Assembly: GCF_002257585.1 (NCBI RefSeq)
Contig: NZ_CP022743.1
Coordinates: 1,302,001-1,366,000 of the forward strand
Source: Mucilaginibacter xinganensis
Lineage (GTDB): Bacteria; Bacteroidota; Bacteroidia; Sphingobacteriales; Sphingobacteriaceae
Direction of reading: 5' to 3'
Length of the DNA stretch: 64,000 nucleotides
Part shown: one piece after another, positions 53,709 to 61,462 of the stretch
Layout of the letters: each line of letters opens with the position of its first letter
Numbering within the stretch: the stretch's first letter is position 1
Position numbers and translations under genes: made by a program
Notes under the pieces: model-generated
What the model was told of the DNA's origin: nothing
Database searches by the model: none
Seen by the model: only the letters and a program-made list of their open reading frames with translations

Positions 53709-54929
53709 TTAAACCAGTAAGTTCATACCCGTTATAACTCCCCCTTTGGCGGGCACTGGGGCCAGCCAGCTGTTTCTTTTTACGCGGCCCGGCGATCGTA
53801 ATTTATTGAGCGCAACGTAACGTAAAGGATCAATCAAATGGTTCCAGGAGTCCACCGGTTCATTCAGGGTACGGCCAGTGCGGTCGGTTCGCCATTTGTA
53901 GCGGCCAAGCTCATTACGCAGGTTTACGCTTTGGCGGGTGACATTTATAGGGTACCGCTTTAAGATATCAATGGAGTTGTTTACACTGTCGGCCCCTTTT
54001 TTTGCCCCGGTAATTTTCCAGCCCAGGCGGCGCAGCTCTTCAATTGATTTTGGCTCGGCACTGTCAGCTATAATATCAACATGCCTGCTTATACCCGCGG
54101 CGTTTAAACGGGCCGAAATGTCGGTATTGGTGAGGCCGGTTTCGTATATAACTTCATCCACCCAAAGCTGGCCATTTTGCTTATAAACCATTAAAAAGCC
54201 GGTTTCATCATTTGTAAAGCCAAAATCCAACCCGGCGGCTACCAGCTTTGCTTCGGCGGGAATCTCTTCACAAATAAACCAGTTATTAAAAATCAGCCCC
54301 GTTATTTTGCCGGTGAGCCCGCGGGCATACACCCGCCATTGTTCAGGGTCCTGTTGTTGCAGGGCTTCAATTTTTTCTTTTGTTTGGGAGGATAAAAAAG
54401 GGTTGTGGCGGTGGTCGGAGATAATGAGCTGTATGCCCGGGTTGCCTATCAGCCTGTCATGCACCCAAAACGCGCTGTTGGGGTTATAGTCAATAAAGAT
54501 CTTTAGCCGGGTACGCAGGGCAAGCTCGGTGTAAACATCAAATGAAATGCCATTGGCTTCGTTTACAAAAAGGTAATCCCTTTTGCCTGATTTCGCATCC
54601 TGCGCATTTTCGTAACTCTTGAATTCTACAATTGTTCCGTTATAAAACTCAAAGATCCTGTCGGTGCGGTTATAACTTTTCACCATCAGCTGCAACTCGG
54701 GCCAGCCGTAAAATATATTCAGCGCATCTCGCAGTGCGCCTGATTTAAGGTTCGGGATATCCTGCCCAACCACGGTAATTACCAGGCCTTCGGTTTGGCA
54801 AGCCAGGCTGAACAAAACCTGCAGGATGGCTACGGTTTTGCCCGAGCTGGTTCCGCCCTGGTTTACGGCTACGTGTTTATCCGTATAATAATTTTTACTG
54901 AACAGTACTGAAGCTTTTTGAGGGATCAT
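53709..54929 (-). CDS. Phage terminase large subunit (PBSX/Terminase_3 type)
   Basis: 406 residues. Walker A GGTSSGKTV (about 25-33), Walker B DYLFVNEAN (about 120), coupling and nuclease motifs: first Asp in GLDFGFTNDET (about 236), second in DIIADSAEPKS (about 287), third near DPLRYVAL (about 381). Packages DNA by ATP-driven translocation and cuts it at the headful. The frame is complete. The small subunit is 1.1 kb upstream, separated from it by two plus-strand lipoprotein genes. Confidence 0.92.
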   Translation of the reverse strand: MIPQKASVLFSKNYYTDKHVAVNQGGTSSGKTVAILQVLFSLACQTEGLVITVVGQDIPNLKSGALRDALNIFYGWPELQLMVKSYNRTDRIFEFYNGTIVEFKSYENAQDAKSGKRDYLFVNEANGISFDVYTELALRTRLKIFIDYNPNSAFWVHDRLIGNPGIQLIISDHRHNPFLSSQTKEKIEALQQQDPEQWRVYARGLTGKITGLIFNNWFICEEIPAEAKLVAAGLDFGFTNDETGFLMVYKQNGQLWVDEVIYETGLTNTDISARLNAAGISRHVDIIADSAEPKSIEELRRLGWKITGAKKGADSVNNSIDILKRYPINVTRQSVNLRNELGRYKWRTDRTGRTLNEPVDSWNHLIDPLRYVALNKLRSPGRVKRNSWLAPVPAKGGVITGMNLLV

Positions 54930-54978
54930 TTTTAATATCAGATTATTTATATTTGTTAAGCGTTTATAAACCCTGCCT

Positions 54979-55533
54979 ATGCAACGTATTTACTTTTTAT
55001 TGTTTACCGCCCTTACCTGCCTGCTTTACGCCTGCAGTAAAAGCGACAGCACACATTCAAATGCACAGCAAGCGCTGTTAGTGGGTAAATGGACCCTGCA
55101 AACAGAGGGTTATACCGTACTTGTTGACGGGACTATAAAAACAGATACCGCTATGCAGGCATCAAACAAAACCTTGAGCTATGCCCAGTTTGATGCTGAT
55201 AATACCTTTTCATCCATAAGTTATTATAACTCGGGCGGGATAGGCAGCACCTCGCCAAATGTTGTTATAGCAGCTGATACCGTACGCGGTACGTTTAGTT
55301 TTGCCGGGCCTGAATTTAAACTTTCGGCGGCCAGCCTGGGTGGTTTTGATGTTGGCACCGCAATTTTCAGTACCGGGTCTGTGGCCGTTATTCATTTGGT
55401 ATCGCAATCTGCGCAAATAACGCAGTTAACTAAAACGGCACTAACACTGCATTTGGAATACGCCACCACACAAACCGTAAATGCGGCTACCAAAAACTAT
55501 AAAGTGGCTATAGACTATTATTACGCGCGTTAA
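54979..55533 (+). CDS. Lipocalin-like lipoprotein
   Basis: 184 residues with lipobox C19 (LLYACSKSD). LLVGKWTLQTEGYTVLVDG starts a lipocalin-type barrel (the G-x-W motif); the middle has alternating beta strands. It is one of two similar lipoprotein genes inserted, in opposite orientation, between the terminase genes, and begins 49 bp from the terminase start in a divergent arrangement. Function unknown. Confidence 0.7.
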   Translation: MQRIYFLLFTALTCLLYACSKSDSTHSNAQQALLVGKWTLQTEGYTVLVDGTIKTDTAMQASNKTLSYAQFDADNTFSSISYYNSGGIGSTSPNVVIAADTVRGTFSFAGPEFKLSAASLGGFDVGTAIFSTGSVAVIHLVSQSAQITQLTKTALTLHLEYATTQTVNAATKNYKVAIDYYYAR

Positions 55534-55592
55534 ATTGGTTACCTGCGTTGTAAATGTGGCAAAACTATTGCTACATTTAACTTACCAATTAT

Positions 55593-56054
55593 ATGTTTAT
55601 GAAACACAAATACCTGTTGCTTATTTTGCCTGCATTGTTGCTGTGTTTATATGCATGTAAAAAAGCTGCCCAGTCTAAAGCTATAACGCTTACCGGCCGC
55701 TGGTTTATCACCAAACACGATCTTAAATTACTAAAAGGTGGCGTGCAGGTGGGCCAAACCATAAGAACCGACTATACCAGCGACGATTTTGACCAGTTTT
55801 TTGATGATGGCACAGGCTACCAGTCGGCGCGGGGTAACAATAATTCGCCCAGCTTAAACACCTTTCATTATACATTTAAAGACAGCACCTTAACTATTTA
55901 TATTAATGCCAGCCCGGCCGTTGTTGAAAAGGTTACCAAACTAACCGCTACCGAGTTTGCCGTACATTACGAAACAGAGATAGCTGACCCGAACAACCCA
56001 GGCCAGCCGGCCACCGAGGTTGACGATTATGAATTTATAAGGCAGGCGTTATAA
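55593..56054 (+). CDS. Lipocalin-like lipoprotein
   Basis: 153 residues (an ATG two codons later, 55599, is equally possible). Lipobox C22 (CLYACKKAA). ITLTGRWFITKHDLKLLKGG resembles the first strand of the preceding lipoprotein (GKW / GRW); the pair probably arose by duplication and divergence. Its stop overlaps the stop end of the converging terminase small-subunit gene by 6 bases. Confidence 0.7.
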   Translation: MFMKHKYLLLILPALLLCLYACKKAAQSKAITLTGRWFITKHDLKLLKGGVQVGQTIRTDYTSDDFDQFFDDGTGYQSARGNNNSPSLNTFHYTFKDSTLTIYINASPAVVEKVTKLTATEFAVHYETEIADPNNPGQPATEVDDYEFIRQAL

Positions 56055-56519
56055 TACCACTTCCTTTTCACTTTCGGCAGGTTCGGGGCCTGATTCCAGC
56101 ACTTCTACTTTGATAGTTTTAGGCCCCTGTGCACCGGACTTACCTTCGCCGCGGTCACTCCAGCCCATAGCTTTCAGTGCAAATATGGCGCCCGTTGCCG
56201 ATTGTGCGTGCAGCTTTTTTTCGTACGATGCCTCTACGCGCAGGCGTCCCCATTTTAGCGCTTCGGGATATTCACCTGTGTCGGTATAATCATCCAGCGC
56301 GTTTATGCTGCTAAATCCCAAAAATAGCGCCAGGCCGGCAAAGGTGGCCGGTTCGGGGTCGCGGTCCCAAACCTTTATGGAAGGGGAGTGCAGCTCTTTA
56401 TGTTCCTTTTCTTTTCCGGGTTTACACTCCAGGTGATACTCGCCTTCAATAAAATTAAAATAAGCGTCGACTTTGGACAGCAATGCTGCCTCGTCAGTAA
56501 AATAAGGTTGAAATAACAT
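56049..56519 (-). CDS. Phage terminase small subunit (gp3-like DNA-packaging protein)
   Basis: 156 residues from the ATG at 56519 (MLFQPYFTDEAALLSKVDAY); an ATG at 56546 would place a palindrome inside the coding part. AGLALFLGFSSINALDDYTD is a helix-turn-helix, and RVEASYEKKLHAQSATGAIF, then LKAMGWSDR, is the typical ending of the central domain. It recognises phage DNA and starts packaging with the large subunit. Confidence 0.8.
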   Translation of the reverse strand: MLFQPYFTDEAALLSKVDAYFNFIEGEYHLECKPGKEKEHKELHSPSIKVWDRDPEPATFAGLALFLGFSSINALDDYTDTGEYPEALKWGRLRVEASYEKKLHAQSATGAIFALKAMGWSDRGEGKSGAQGPKTIKVEVLESGPEPAESEKEVVL

Positions 56520-56532
56520 ATTTATGATTAAA

Positions 56533-56546
56533 ATGCCTATCGGCAT
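56533..56546. promoter_or_regulatory. Operator-like palindrome upstream of terminase small subunit
   Basis: ATGCCTATCGGCAT, symmetric arms ATGCC/GGCAT, 13 bp before the terS start. A related 14-mer, ATGCTAATTGGCAT, lies at 62257-62270 upstream of the replication-type gene. Eleven of 14 positions agree. The two may be binding sites of the S24 repressor; unproven. Confidence 0.3.
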
Positions 56547-56787
56547 AATACAGATATAAAGGTAGGTAATTTAAATTTAAAATGCAAATATTTTTAGCAA
56601 TTTATTGGTGATATTTTCAATTTTTCTTTTAAGGAAAACCCGGATGCCGGGGTTAACAAATAATATTTTGCCGGTGCGGATATTTTATCGTTAAAAAATG
56701 TTAAAAAGTTAATTAATTTGGTATACCGGCAACCATTTATGTTTTATATTCGTTAATTATTTAGTAGATTTAATTAATAATTTAAAT

Positions 56788-57381
56788 ATGCGCCAAAGGA
56801 GTTTCACTCACTTTATTTTTTCTGTCACCATTGTGCTTTTGGCCATGCTTTCGTCATGCCAGAAGGATAGTGACGTAAAAGATAACAGCGCACTAAAAGC
56901 AAGTATAGCAGCGGATAGCATAGCTACCTCGTCGCCCGGTAATTTTTTGGCCGCGGCCGGCACATTAACCTTAAAGATCCAGGATTCCACCTACGTATTT
57001 GATGCATCGAAAGACTCAATTGCCTTTATTAACGTGCGCGATGAGATCGATGACAGCAAACGTTACTTTGGCATTACCGCCATTAATAAAGATCATAACA
57101 TGAGTTTTGGCATCAGCTCGTCAGGCCTGGTACATGATAATAAAAATGGCGACATAGCCGGCAGCCAATTTTTGCTGAGTCCGGGGTATAAGGAGCCTGG
57201 CTTTCAGTACTCACTAAGTAAATATGCAGGGCAAAAGGATTTTGGAAATATTCATGTTGATAAATATAACCAGGATAGTGTGCTTGCCAAAGGTACTTTT
57301 CACGCCTTTTTAGCGGCAGGCGATAAAGCAAGCGCTCCCGTTTACAAAGTTGAAGGCAGCTTTGATCTGAAGCTGAAGTAA
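56788..57381 (+). CDS. Lipoprotein of unknown function
   Basis: 197 residues with lipobox C24 (LSSCQKDSD). The rest is a beta-rich domain (AAGTLTLKIQDSTYVFDASK, KRYFGITAINKDHNMSFGIS) ending GSFDLKLK. Similar short lipoproteins are common in Sphingobacteriaceae but no function is known. It has a 241-bp AT-rich leader that it shares with the divergent terminase gene. Confidence 0.7.
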   Translation: MRQRSFTHFIFSVTIVLLAMLSSCQKDSDVKDNSALKASIAADSIATSSPGNFLAAAGTLTLKIQDSTYVFDASKDSIAFINVRDEIDDSKRYFGITAINKDHNMSFGISSSGLVHDNKNGDIAGSQFLLSPGYKEPGFQYSLSKYAGQKDFGNIHVDKYNQDSVLAKGTFHAFLAAGDKASAPVYKVEGSFDLKLK

Positions 57382-57457
57382 GTTGGGTAGTCGGTAAAGT
57401 AGGGTAGTCATCAGCGTGTGAAAGGTGGTGCGTAGAACTGACCGGTATTTTATCATA

Positions 57458-57535
57458 TCATATTCCCTTTTGATTTATTTTTTTACCCTTACCTGCTGCA
57501 ACTGCTTTTTTACCTGCGGCCTTACCGTGTTTCAT
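57458..57535 (-). CDS. Possible 25-residue Lys/Ala/Gly-rich peptide
   Basis: An ATG at 57535 opens MKHGKAAGKKAVAAGKGKK, then INQKGI and a TGA. Eight Lys in 25 residues is like a DNA- or RNA-binding tail. The frame is open about 18 codons upstream of the ATG. It is divergent from the RRM gene 132 bp away. The rest of the gap 57382-57667 shows nothing clear. Could be chance. Confidence 0.22.
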   Translation of the reverse strand: MKHGKAAGKKAVAAGKGKKINQKGI

Positions 57536-57667
57536 GCACGGCTCACTTTTGAGGCTTCTATTAGCATCATCCCAACGTAATAAAACCTCCGGGCTTTAAC
57601 CTTTCGGCAAATGCGTACCCGAAATGCGGCGTTTTATGCGTACATTTGTTCAAATTTAAAAACATTG

Positions 57668-57964
57668 ATGAAAGTATTTATTGCAGGCTTGCCACTTGAG
57701 GTGGATGAGGCCGAATTAACTGCTGTATTTGGTGATTTTGGGCCGGTTAGATCGCTCAGGATTATTAAAGACCGCGAAACAAAAGAGAGTAAAGGTTTTG
57801 GTTTTGTAGAAATGGCTAATGATGACGAGGCGAAGGAAGCGATTAGGTGCATGAATGGAGCGAGTTATTATGGCCGCCGTATCACGGTTAACGTTGCCGA
57901 GGACAAAGGTCCTGGTTTTACCGGCGGTGGCGGTGGTAATAAAGGTGGTTTTAGGCGCAATTAA
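57668..57964 (+). CDS. RRM-type RNA-binding protein
   Basis: 98 residues from the ATG at 57668, which starts the RRM directly (MKVFIAGLP). RNP2 is VFIAGL (3-8), RNP1 is KGFGFVEM (about 42-49), followed by a Gly-rich tail (GGGGGNKGG). This is the small bacterial RRM (Rbp) type, often cold-induced. A strong terminator follows. Confidence 0.92.
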   Translation: MKVFIAGLPLEVDEAELTAVFGDFGPVRSLRIIKDRETKESKGFGFVEMANDDEAKEAIRCMNGASYYGRRITVNVAEDKGPGFTGGGGGNKGGFRRN

Positions 57965-57998
57965 TTGCCCATAACAATATTCTTTTTTATTGGAAAAG

Positions 57999-58029
57999 GC
58001 TCCCCGATGGATCGGAGAGCTTTTTTTTT
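57999..58029 (+). terminator. Terminator of the RRM gene
   Basis: Stem GCTCCCCGA / TCGGAGAGC (one mismatch) with a 4-base loop, followed by nine T. It starts 35 bp after the stop. Confidence 0.85.
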
Positions 58030-58040
58030 GCGCTGCATGG

Positions 58041-58096
58041 ACTCACCCCGGCATTGCTTCGCCCGCTGACCCTCTGTTTGCTTCGCAGAAAGAGGG
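58041..58096. repeat. Partial dispersed repeat with CCCTCT / AGAGGG hairpin
   Basis: ACTCACCCCGGCATTGCTTCG followed by a CCCTCT...AGAGGG stem resembles a GC-rich intergenic repeat known from this group of bacteria; only one copy is in the window, so the assignment is tentative. Confidence 0.3.
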
Positions 58097-58234
58097 AGAA
58101 CTGGATTTCTTCCTTAATGATATTATCCGCTGGCCCCCCGGAGATAGAATGATTTTTGTGGTTTAAGGGTACATCTTTTCTGCAAAATTTATGCATACAT
58201 TTAGCCTAAACAATCCAAACCTCCACCATTATAA

Positions 58235-58930
58235 ATGGAAACCATCAGCCTTAAACGCAGTAACACAATTTTAATAATCGGCGTACTCATTGCGTTTTTG
58301 TACTATCCATCGGTTGGTTTTGTAACCTTTAAAGGGGCCGGCTACACTGTAAATACGCTTTTTATCTCCAGGTTATTTATCTGGCTGGAAGTTGCACTGC
58401 TTTATTTTTATGCCCGGCTGGTCGAAAAGGAAAACTTTTTGCTTTGGCCGGATACTAAGCAAGCTTTCTGGTTCTACCCGGCTTCGTTTGGCGCGCTTTA
58501 CCTGTTAACGATTGGTGCAGGCATTATTTCAAAAATACCCATGTTATTTGGGCTGCATGACAACCGGCAAATAATGCTCTACATGCTGTCGGTGGTTAAT
58601 AAAAGCTGGCCGCTGCTTATTTTTAGTGCCGTAACCGCCGGGTTTACCGAAGAAATGATCTTTAGGGGGTATCTGCTGCCGAGGCTCGAATTGCTTTTCA
58701 AAAACAAGTACATGCCGGTAATTATCTCGTCGTTAATGTTTGGGCTTATTCATTTCAGGTATCAAAGTTATATCGAGGTAATATTTGCCACTTTGTTCGG
58801 TGTGGTGTTTGCTATCCATTACCAATGGTACCGTAATATCAGGGTTTTAATATTCACCCATGCCTGTGTAGATCTGGTTTCTTTTCTGGTCTTTCGGCTT
58901 GCCATGCATTATCACCTGCCAATAAAATAA
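58235..58930 (+). CDS. CPBP-family intramembrane metalloprotease
   Basis: 231 residues, about seven membrane helices. Motif 1 TEEMIFRGYL (EExxxR), motif 2 FGLIHF (FxxxH) and motif 3 HACVDLV (HxxxN/D) are the three CAAX-protease/bacteriocin-processing (ABI) motifs. Substrate unknown; members process prenylated proteins or bacteriocins, or give phage resistance. Plus strand, one of a row of five non-phage genes. Confidence 0.88.
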   Translation: METISLKRSNTILIIGVLIAFLYYPSVGFVTFKGAGYTVNTLFISRLFIWLEVALLYFYARLVEKENFLLWPDTKQAFWFYPASFGALYLLTIGAGIISKIPMLFGLHDNRQIMLYMLSVVNKSWPLLIFSAVTAGFTEEMIFRGYLLPRLELLFKNKYMPVIISSLMFGLIHFRYQSYIEVIFATLFGVVFAIHYQWYRNIRVLIFTHACVDLVSFLVFRLAMHYHLPIK

Positions 58931-58975
58931 CCCCCAACTGAAACAATTCCGGGTTTATGTGCTTAAATTTGTACT

Positions 58976-59308
58976 ATGAAACCCGGAGATAAGGTAATTT
59001 GTATAAACGATAAGATAGATCCTGATAAAAGTGCGGAGATCCGCCAGGATTTTGAGATCTGGATAACGCGGGATAAAGAATATACTATCCGCGAGATTCT
59101 TGACAACGGTGGCATAGTTACCGGCGTACTGCTGGACGAGGTGCATAACTTCCCCAAGTTTTTTAAGCTGATTAACCGTTACCAGGAGCCTGCCTTTGCT
59201 ATATGGCGTTTCCGTAAGCTGCAATATGCCAGCAGCCCTGCCGAAGCTGAAAGTGAAGTGGAAGAGCTGGTTAAACAGGCAGAAGAGCTTATTAAAATTG
59301 AACGATAA
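58976..59308 (+). CDS. Hypothetical cytosolic protein
   Basis: 110 residues. N-terminal MKPGDKVICINDKIDPDKS looks like a small SH3-like barrel of the same general type as the next gene; the last 30 residues are an acidic helix (AEAESEVEELVKQAEELIK). Unknown function. Confidence 0.6.
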   Translation: MKPGDKVICINDKIDPDKSAEIRQDFEIWITRDKEYTIREILDNGGIVTGVLLDEVHNFPKFFKLINRYQEPAFAIWRFRKLQYASSPAEAESEVEELVKQAEELIKIER

Positions 59309-59327
59309 ACAATTAGAAACATCCCCC

Positions 59328-59543
59328 ATGGAAAAGAAATTTGTTTTAGGCGACGTAGTGGTAATGATTGCCGACGGCCCCAAAATGGCTGTTGAAGGCT
59401 ACTTTTTAAACGAAGACACCAAAACCGGCACACTTACCGAAAGCGATGAACTGGTTAATGTGGTTTACTACGATGGCTCGGAATTTAAACGCGAAACTTT
59501 TCACCAGGACCTGCTGCTTTTTATTGATGAAGTAGAGGGGTAG
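59328..59543 (+). CDS. DUF2158 (YodC-like) small protein
   Basis: 71 residues from the ATG at 59328 (MEKKFVLGDVVVMIADGPKM); longer readings overlap the upstream gene in another frame. The GDVV...GGPKM-V type motif followed by VVYYDGSEFKRETFHQDLL matches short DUF2158/YodC proteins. Function unknown. Confidence 0.65.
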   Translation: MEKKFVLGDVVVMIADGPKMAVEGYFLNEDTKTGTLTESDELVNVVYYDGSEFKRETFHQDLLLFIDEVEG

Positions 59544-59559
59544 GGGAAGTGCATGGTCA

Positions 59560-59622
59560 ATAGTGCATAGACCAAAGACGATAGTGCATAGACCATGGTC
59601 GATAGTCCATAGACCATAGAGG
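59560..59622. repeat. Tandem repeat, three units of 21 bp
   Basis: Units at 59560, 59581 and 59602 share ATAGTSCATAGACC and differ in the last seven bases (AAAGACG, ATGGTCG, ATAGAGG). Related ATGGTC/GACCAT words appear again at 59734-59754 and 62714-62803. It fills the 216-bp gap before the pentapeptide gene. Confidence 0.7.
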
Positions 59623-59759
59623 GAAATCAGGGACTTGTTTATATATTCCTTATCCTTAATTTAAAGCAATAATCTTAACTTTTCCTATGGGCTATGGACA
59701 ACAATATCCAATCTTTTTACCATGGTCCATCCACTATGGACAACAAATAACCAATCACA

Positions 59760-60332
59760 ATGAATGCCCTTGTACAAGACGATAAAACCTTTGAAGATGA
59801 AAGCTATGCCGGCACCACTGTAAGCGGCAGGGAGTTTAATAACTGCACCTTTAAAAAGTGCGATTTCAGCAGCGGTAATTTTTCCGGCAATAAGTTTATC
59901 GATTGTGTATTTGATGGCTGTAACCTGTCGCTAATGAAGCTGGCCAAATGCACCTTAAGCAGCGTTGAGTTTAAAAACTGTAAGATCCTCGGTGTAAACT
60001 TTACCGACTGTGCTGACTTTTTGTTCAGCGTTGGGTTTGATGGTTGCATATTGGATTACTCGTCGTTTATGCTTAAAAAGATGCTGAAGACCAAATTTAG
60101 CAAATGCACTTTAAAGGAGGTAACCTTTACCCAGGCCAATCTGGCCGGCTCGGTATTTAGCGATTGCGATTTGAACGGCGCCGTATTTAACCGAACCGAC
60201 ATCAGCAGCGCCAACTTCATCACTGCCTACAACTACGACATCGACCCCGAAATAAACTCCGTTAAAAAAGCCAGCTTTTCGGCACAGGGGATCCATGGGT
60301 TGTTGAGCAAGTACCAGTTGAAGATTGTTTAG
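59760..60332 (+). CDS. Pentapeptide-repeat protein (Qnr/McbG-like)
   Basis: 190 residues. Repeats of the A(N/D)LXX-type: FNNCTFKKCDFSSGNFSG, NKFIDCVFDGCNLSLMKL, SSVEFKNCKILGVNFTDC, then KFSKCTLKEVTFTQANLAG and SVFSDCDLNGAVFNRTDISS, forming a right-handed four-sided helix broken by a larger loop (FSVGFDGCILDYSSFMLKKM) as in Qnr proteins. May mimic DNA and protect gyrase; the match to Qnr is in layout, not proven by function. Located among non-phage genes. Confidence 0.85.
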   Translation: MNALVQDDKTFEDESYAGTTVSGREFNNCTFKKCDFSSGNFSGNKFIDCVFDGCNLSLMKLAKCTLSSVEFKNCKILGVNFTDCADFLFSVGFDGCILDYSSFMLKKMLKTKFSKCTLKEVTFTQANLAGSVFSDCDLNGAVFNRTDISSANFITAYNYDIDPEINSVKKASFSAQGIHGLLSKYQLKIV

Positions 60333-60433
60333 TTTACGGCATCGTAATGTTTTATTATGATAAGCATCGCTACAAGCAGCGATGCAAGTAAGGCCATTGC
60401 AAGCCAAGGGTTGGGTTGTTTAATTAAGTTCAT
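60329..60433 (-). CDS. Small single-helix membrane protein, 34 residues
   Basis: MNLIKQPNPWLAMALLASLL then VAMLIIIKHYDAVN: a typical one-helix protein with positive charge at both ends. Its stop overlaps the pentapeptide gene by 4 bases in a converging arrangement. Small proteins of this kind are often missed. Confidence 0.45.
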   Translation of the reverse strand: MNLIKQPNPWLAMALLASLLVAMLIIIKHYDAVN

Positions 60434-60493
60434 GTTGGTGAGTTTTATTGATGTTGATATTGCGAAATACTGATAAGAGATTTGTTATGGGGG

Positions 60494-60609
60494 CTTTGTC
60501 ATTCTGAGCGGGAGCGAAGAATCTTCAGCGCCGGACATGAACGCCAGACAAGGACAGTGACTGCTTATCAATCGTATAAGTTCCTCCGCTGCGTTCAGGA
60601 TGACAAAGG
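60494..60609. repeat. REP-like palindromic repeat, long copy
   Basis: CTTTGTCATTCTGAGCG at the left end and TTCAGGATGACAAAG at the right end are near inverted copies; the interior includes GAGCGAAGAATCT and a second imperfect region. Same family as the copy at 53637-53706. It lies between a small membrane gene and a phage gene. Confidence 0.65.
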
Positions 60610-60619
60610 CTTTTGCCAG

Positions 60620-61462
60620 CTAAAAACATTCCCGCTTTTTCTCTATCATTTTATCTAAATCAGCCTCGTCCAAAATAACGCCATTCAAAAAAGCATCCAG
60701 CGCCAGTTTTTTTGCGCGCATTTTGGCGAGGGTAAACAGGCGGTCGTTAATACCGGCATGCGCAGTCATCACAGCTGTATAGGCTTCAATATCCATTTTA
60801 ATAGCTGCACGCTCTATATAGGGCGAGATCATTAGCTTGTACTTCAATTCTGCTATCAGCTCGCGGACGGCGTCGGCCATCATGTCCTGCTTTTCGGCAA
60901 TCGTGAATTGGATGAGTTTTATCCGGTCTAAAAAATCATAAACTACCGTTGCTATGGCCGAATTGTCCTTTTTGTCTTTTTTGCGTTGCAGGGCATAAAG
61001 GGCGTTTTGTTTAGCTGTTTCAAATTGCGTTTGAAGATCGGGCACCGGCCTGGGTACATCGTCAATTACACTTTCTTTAACAATGTTGGTCCGCTTTTCC
61101 GAAAACAGGTATTGCTCAATAAATTTCAGGAAGGTTACCACGCTAAGGCCGTAAAACTCGCCAAACCTGCCCCTCACCCCCTGCGCTATAGCTTCCGGAA
61201 TCTCATTTAAGCGGATAGCCGGATGATACTTTAAAATATTGTCGGTAAGCTCATTCACCAGGTAGTTGCGGTCCTCATCGCTTATTTCTTTGGTGTTGGT
61301 ATCGGCAAATGCTTTGGCAACGTTAATTCGTACGGTATCGAACAAGTCGCGTTTAGGCAGGTTTTTAATCATGTCCCGCTTTAAAATAGCCCAGCCGGCA
61401 GTGTTCTTATTGCTTTTCCCTAACCGCTGATCACTAATCTCTAATCTCTTTCCCCCCTCCAT
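60620..61462 (-). CDS. Phage protein of unknown function, replication-region type
   Basis: 280 residues, helical and basic. The start overlaps the previous stop (TAATG), so the two are coupled. The first 30 residues resemble intergenic repeat sequence (GATTAGAGATTAG type), so the original start may be the ATG at 61372. Central LRVNELTDNILKYHP-like and VVTFLKFIEQYLFSEKR regions suggest a replication or partition helper. No known family. Confidence 0.55.
   Translation of the reverse strand: MEGGKRLEISDQRLGKSNKNTAGWAILKRDMIKNLPKRDLFDTVRINVAKAFADTNTKEISDEDRNYLVNELTDNILKYHPAIRLNEIPEAIAQGVRGRFGEFYGLSVVTFLKFIEQYLFSEKRTNIVKESVIDDVPRPVPDLQTQFETAKQNALYALQRKKDKKDNSAIATVVYDFLDRIKLIQFTIAEKQDMMADAVRELIAELKYKLMISPYIERAAIKMDIEAYTAVMTAHAGINDRLFTLAKMRAKKLALDAFLNGVILDEADLDKMIEKKRECF

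Noticed and set aside
59196..59327. Longer start for the DUF2158-like protein
   Set aside because: The extra 44 residues are the out-of-frame reading of the upstream gene end; the family starts at MEKKFVLGDV.
59560..59622. Three 21-bp repeats as a CRISPR array
   Set aside because: Units are directly joined without unique spacers and no cas gene is present anywhere in the window.
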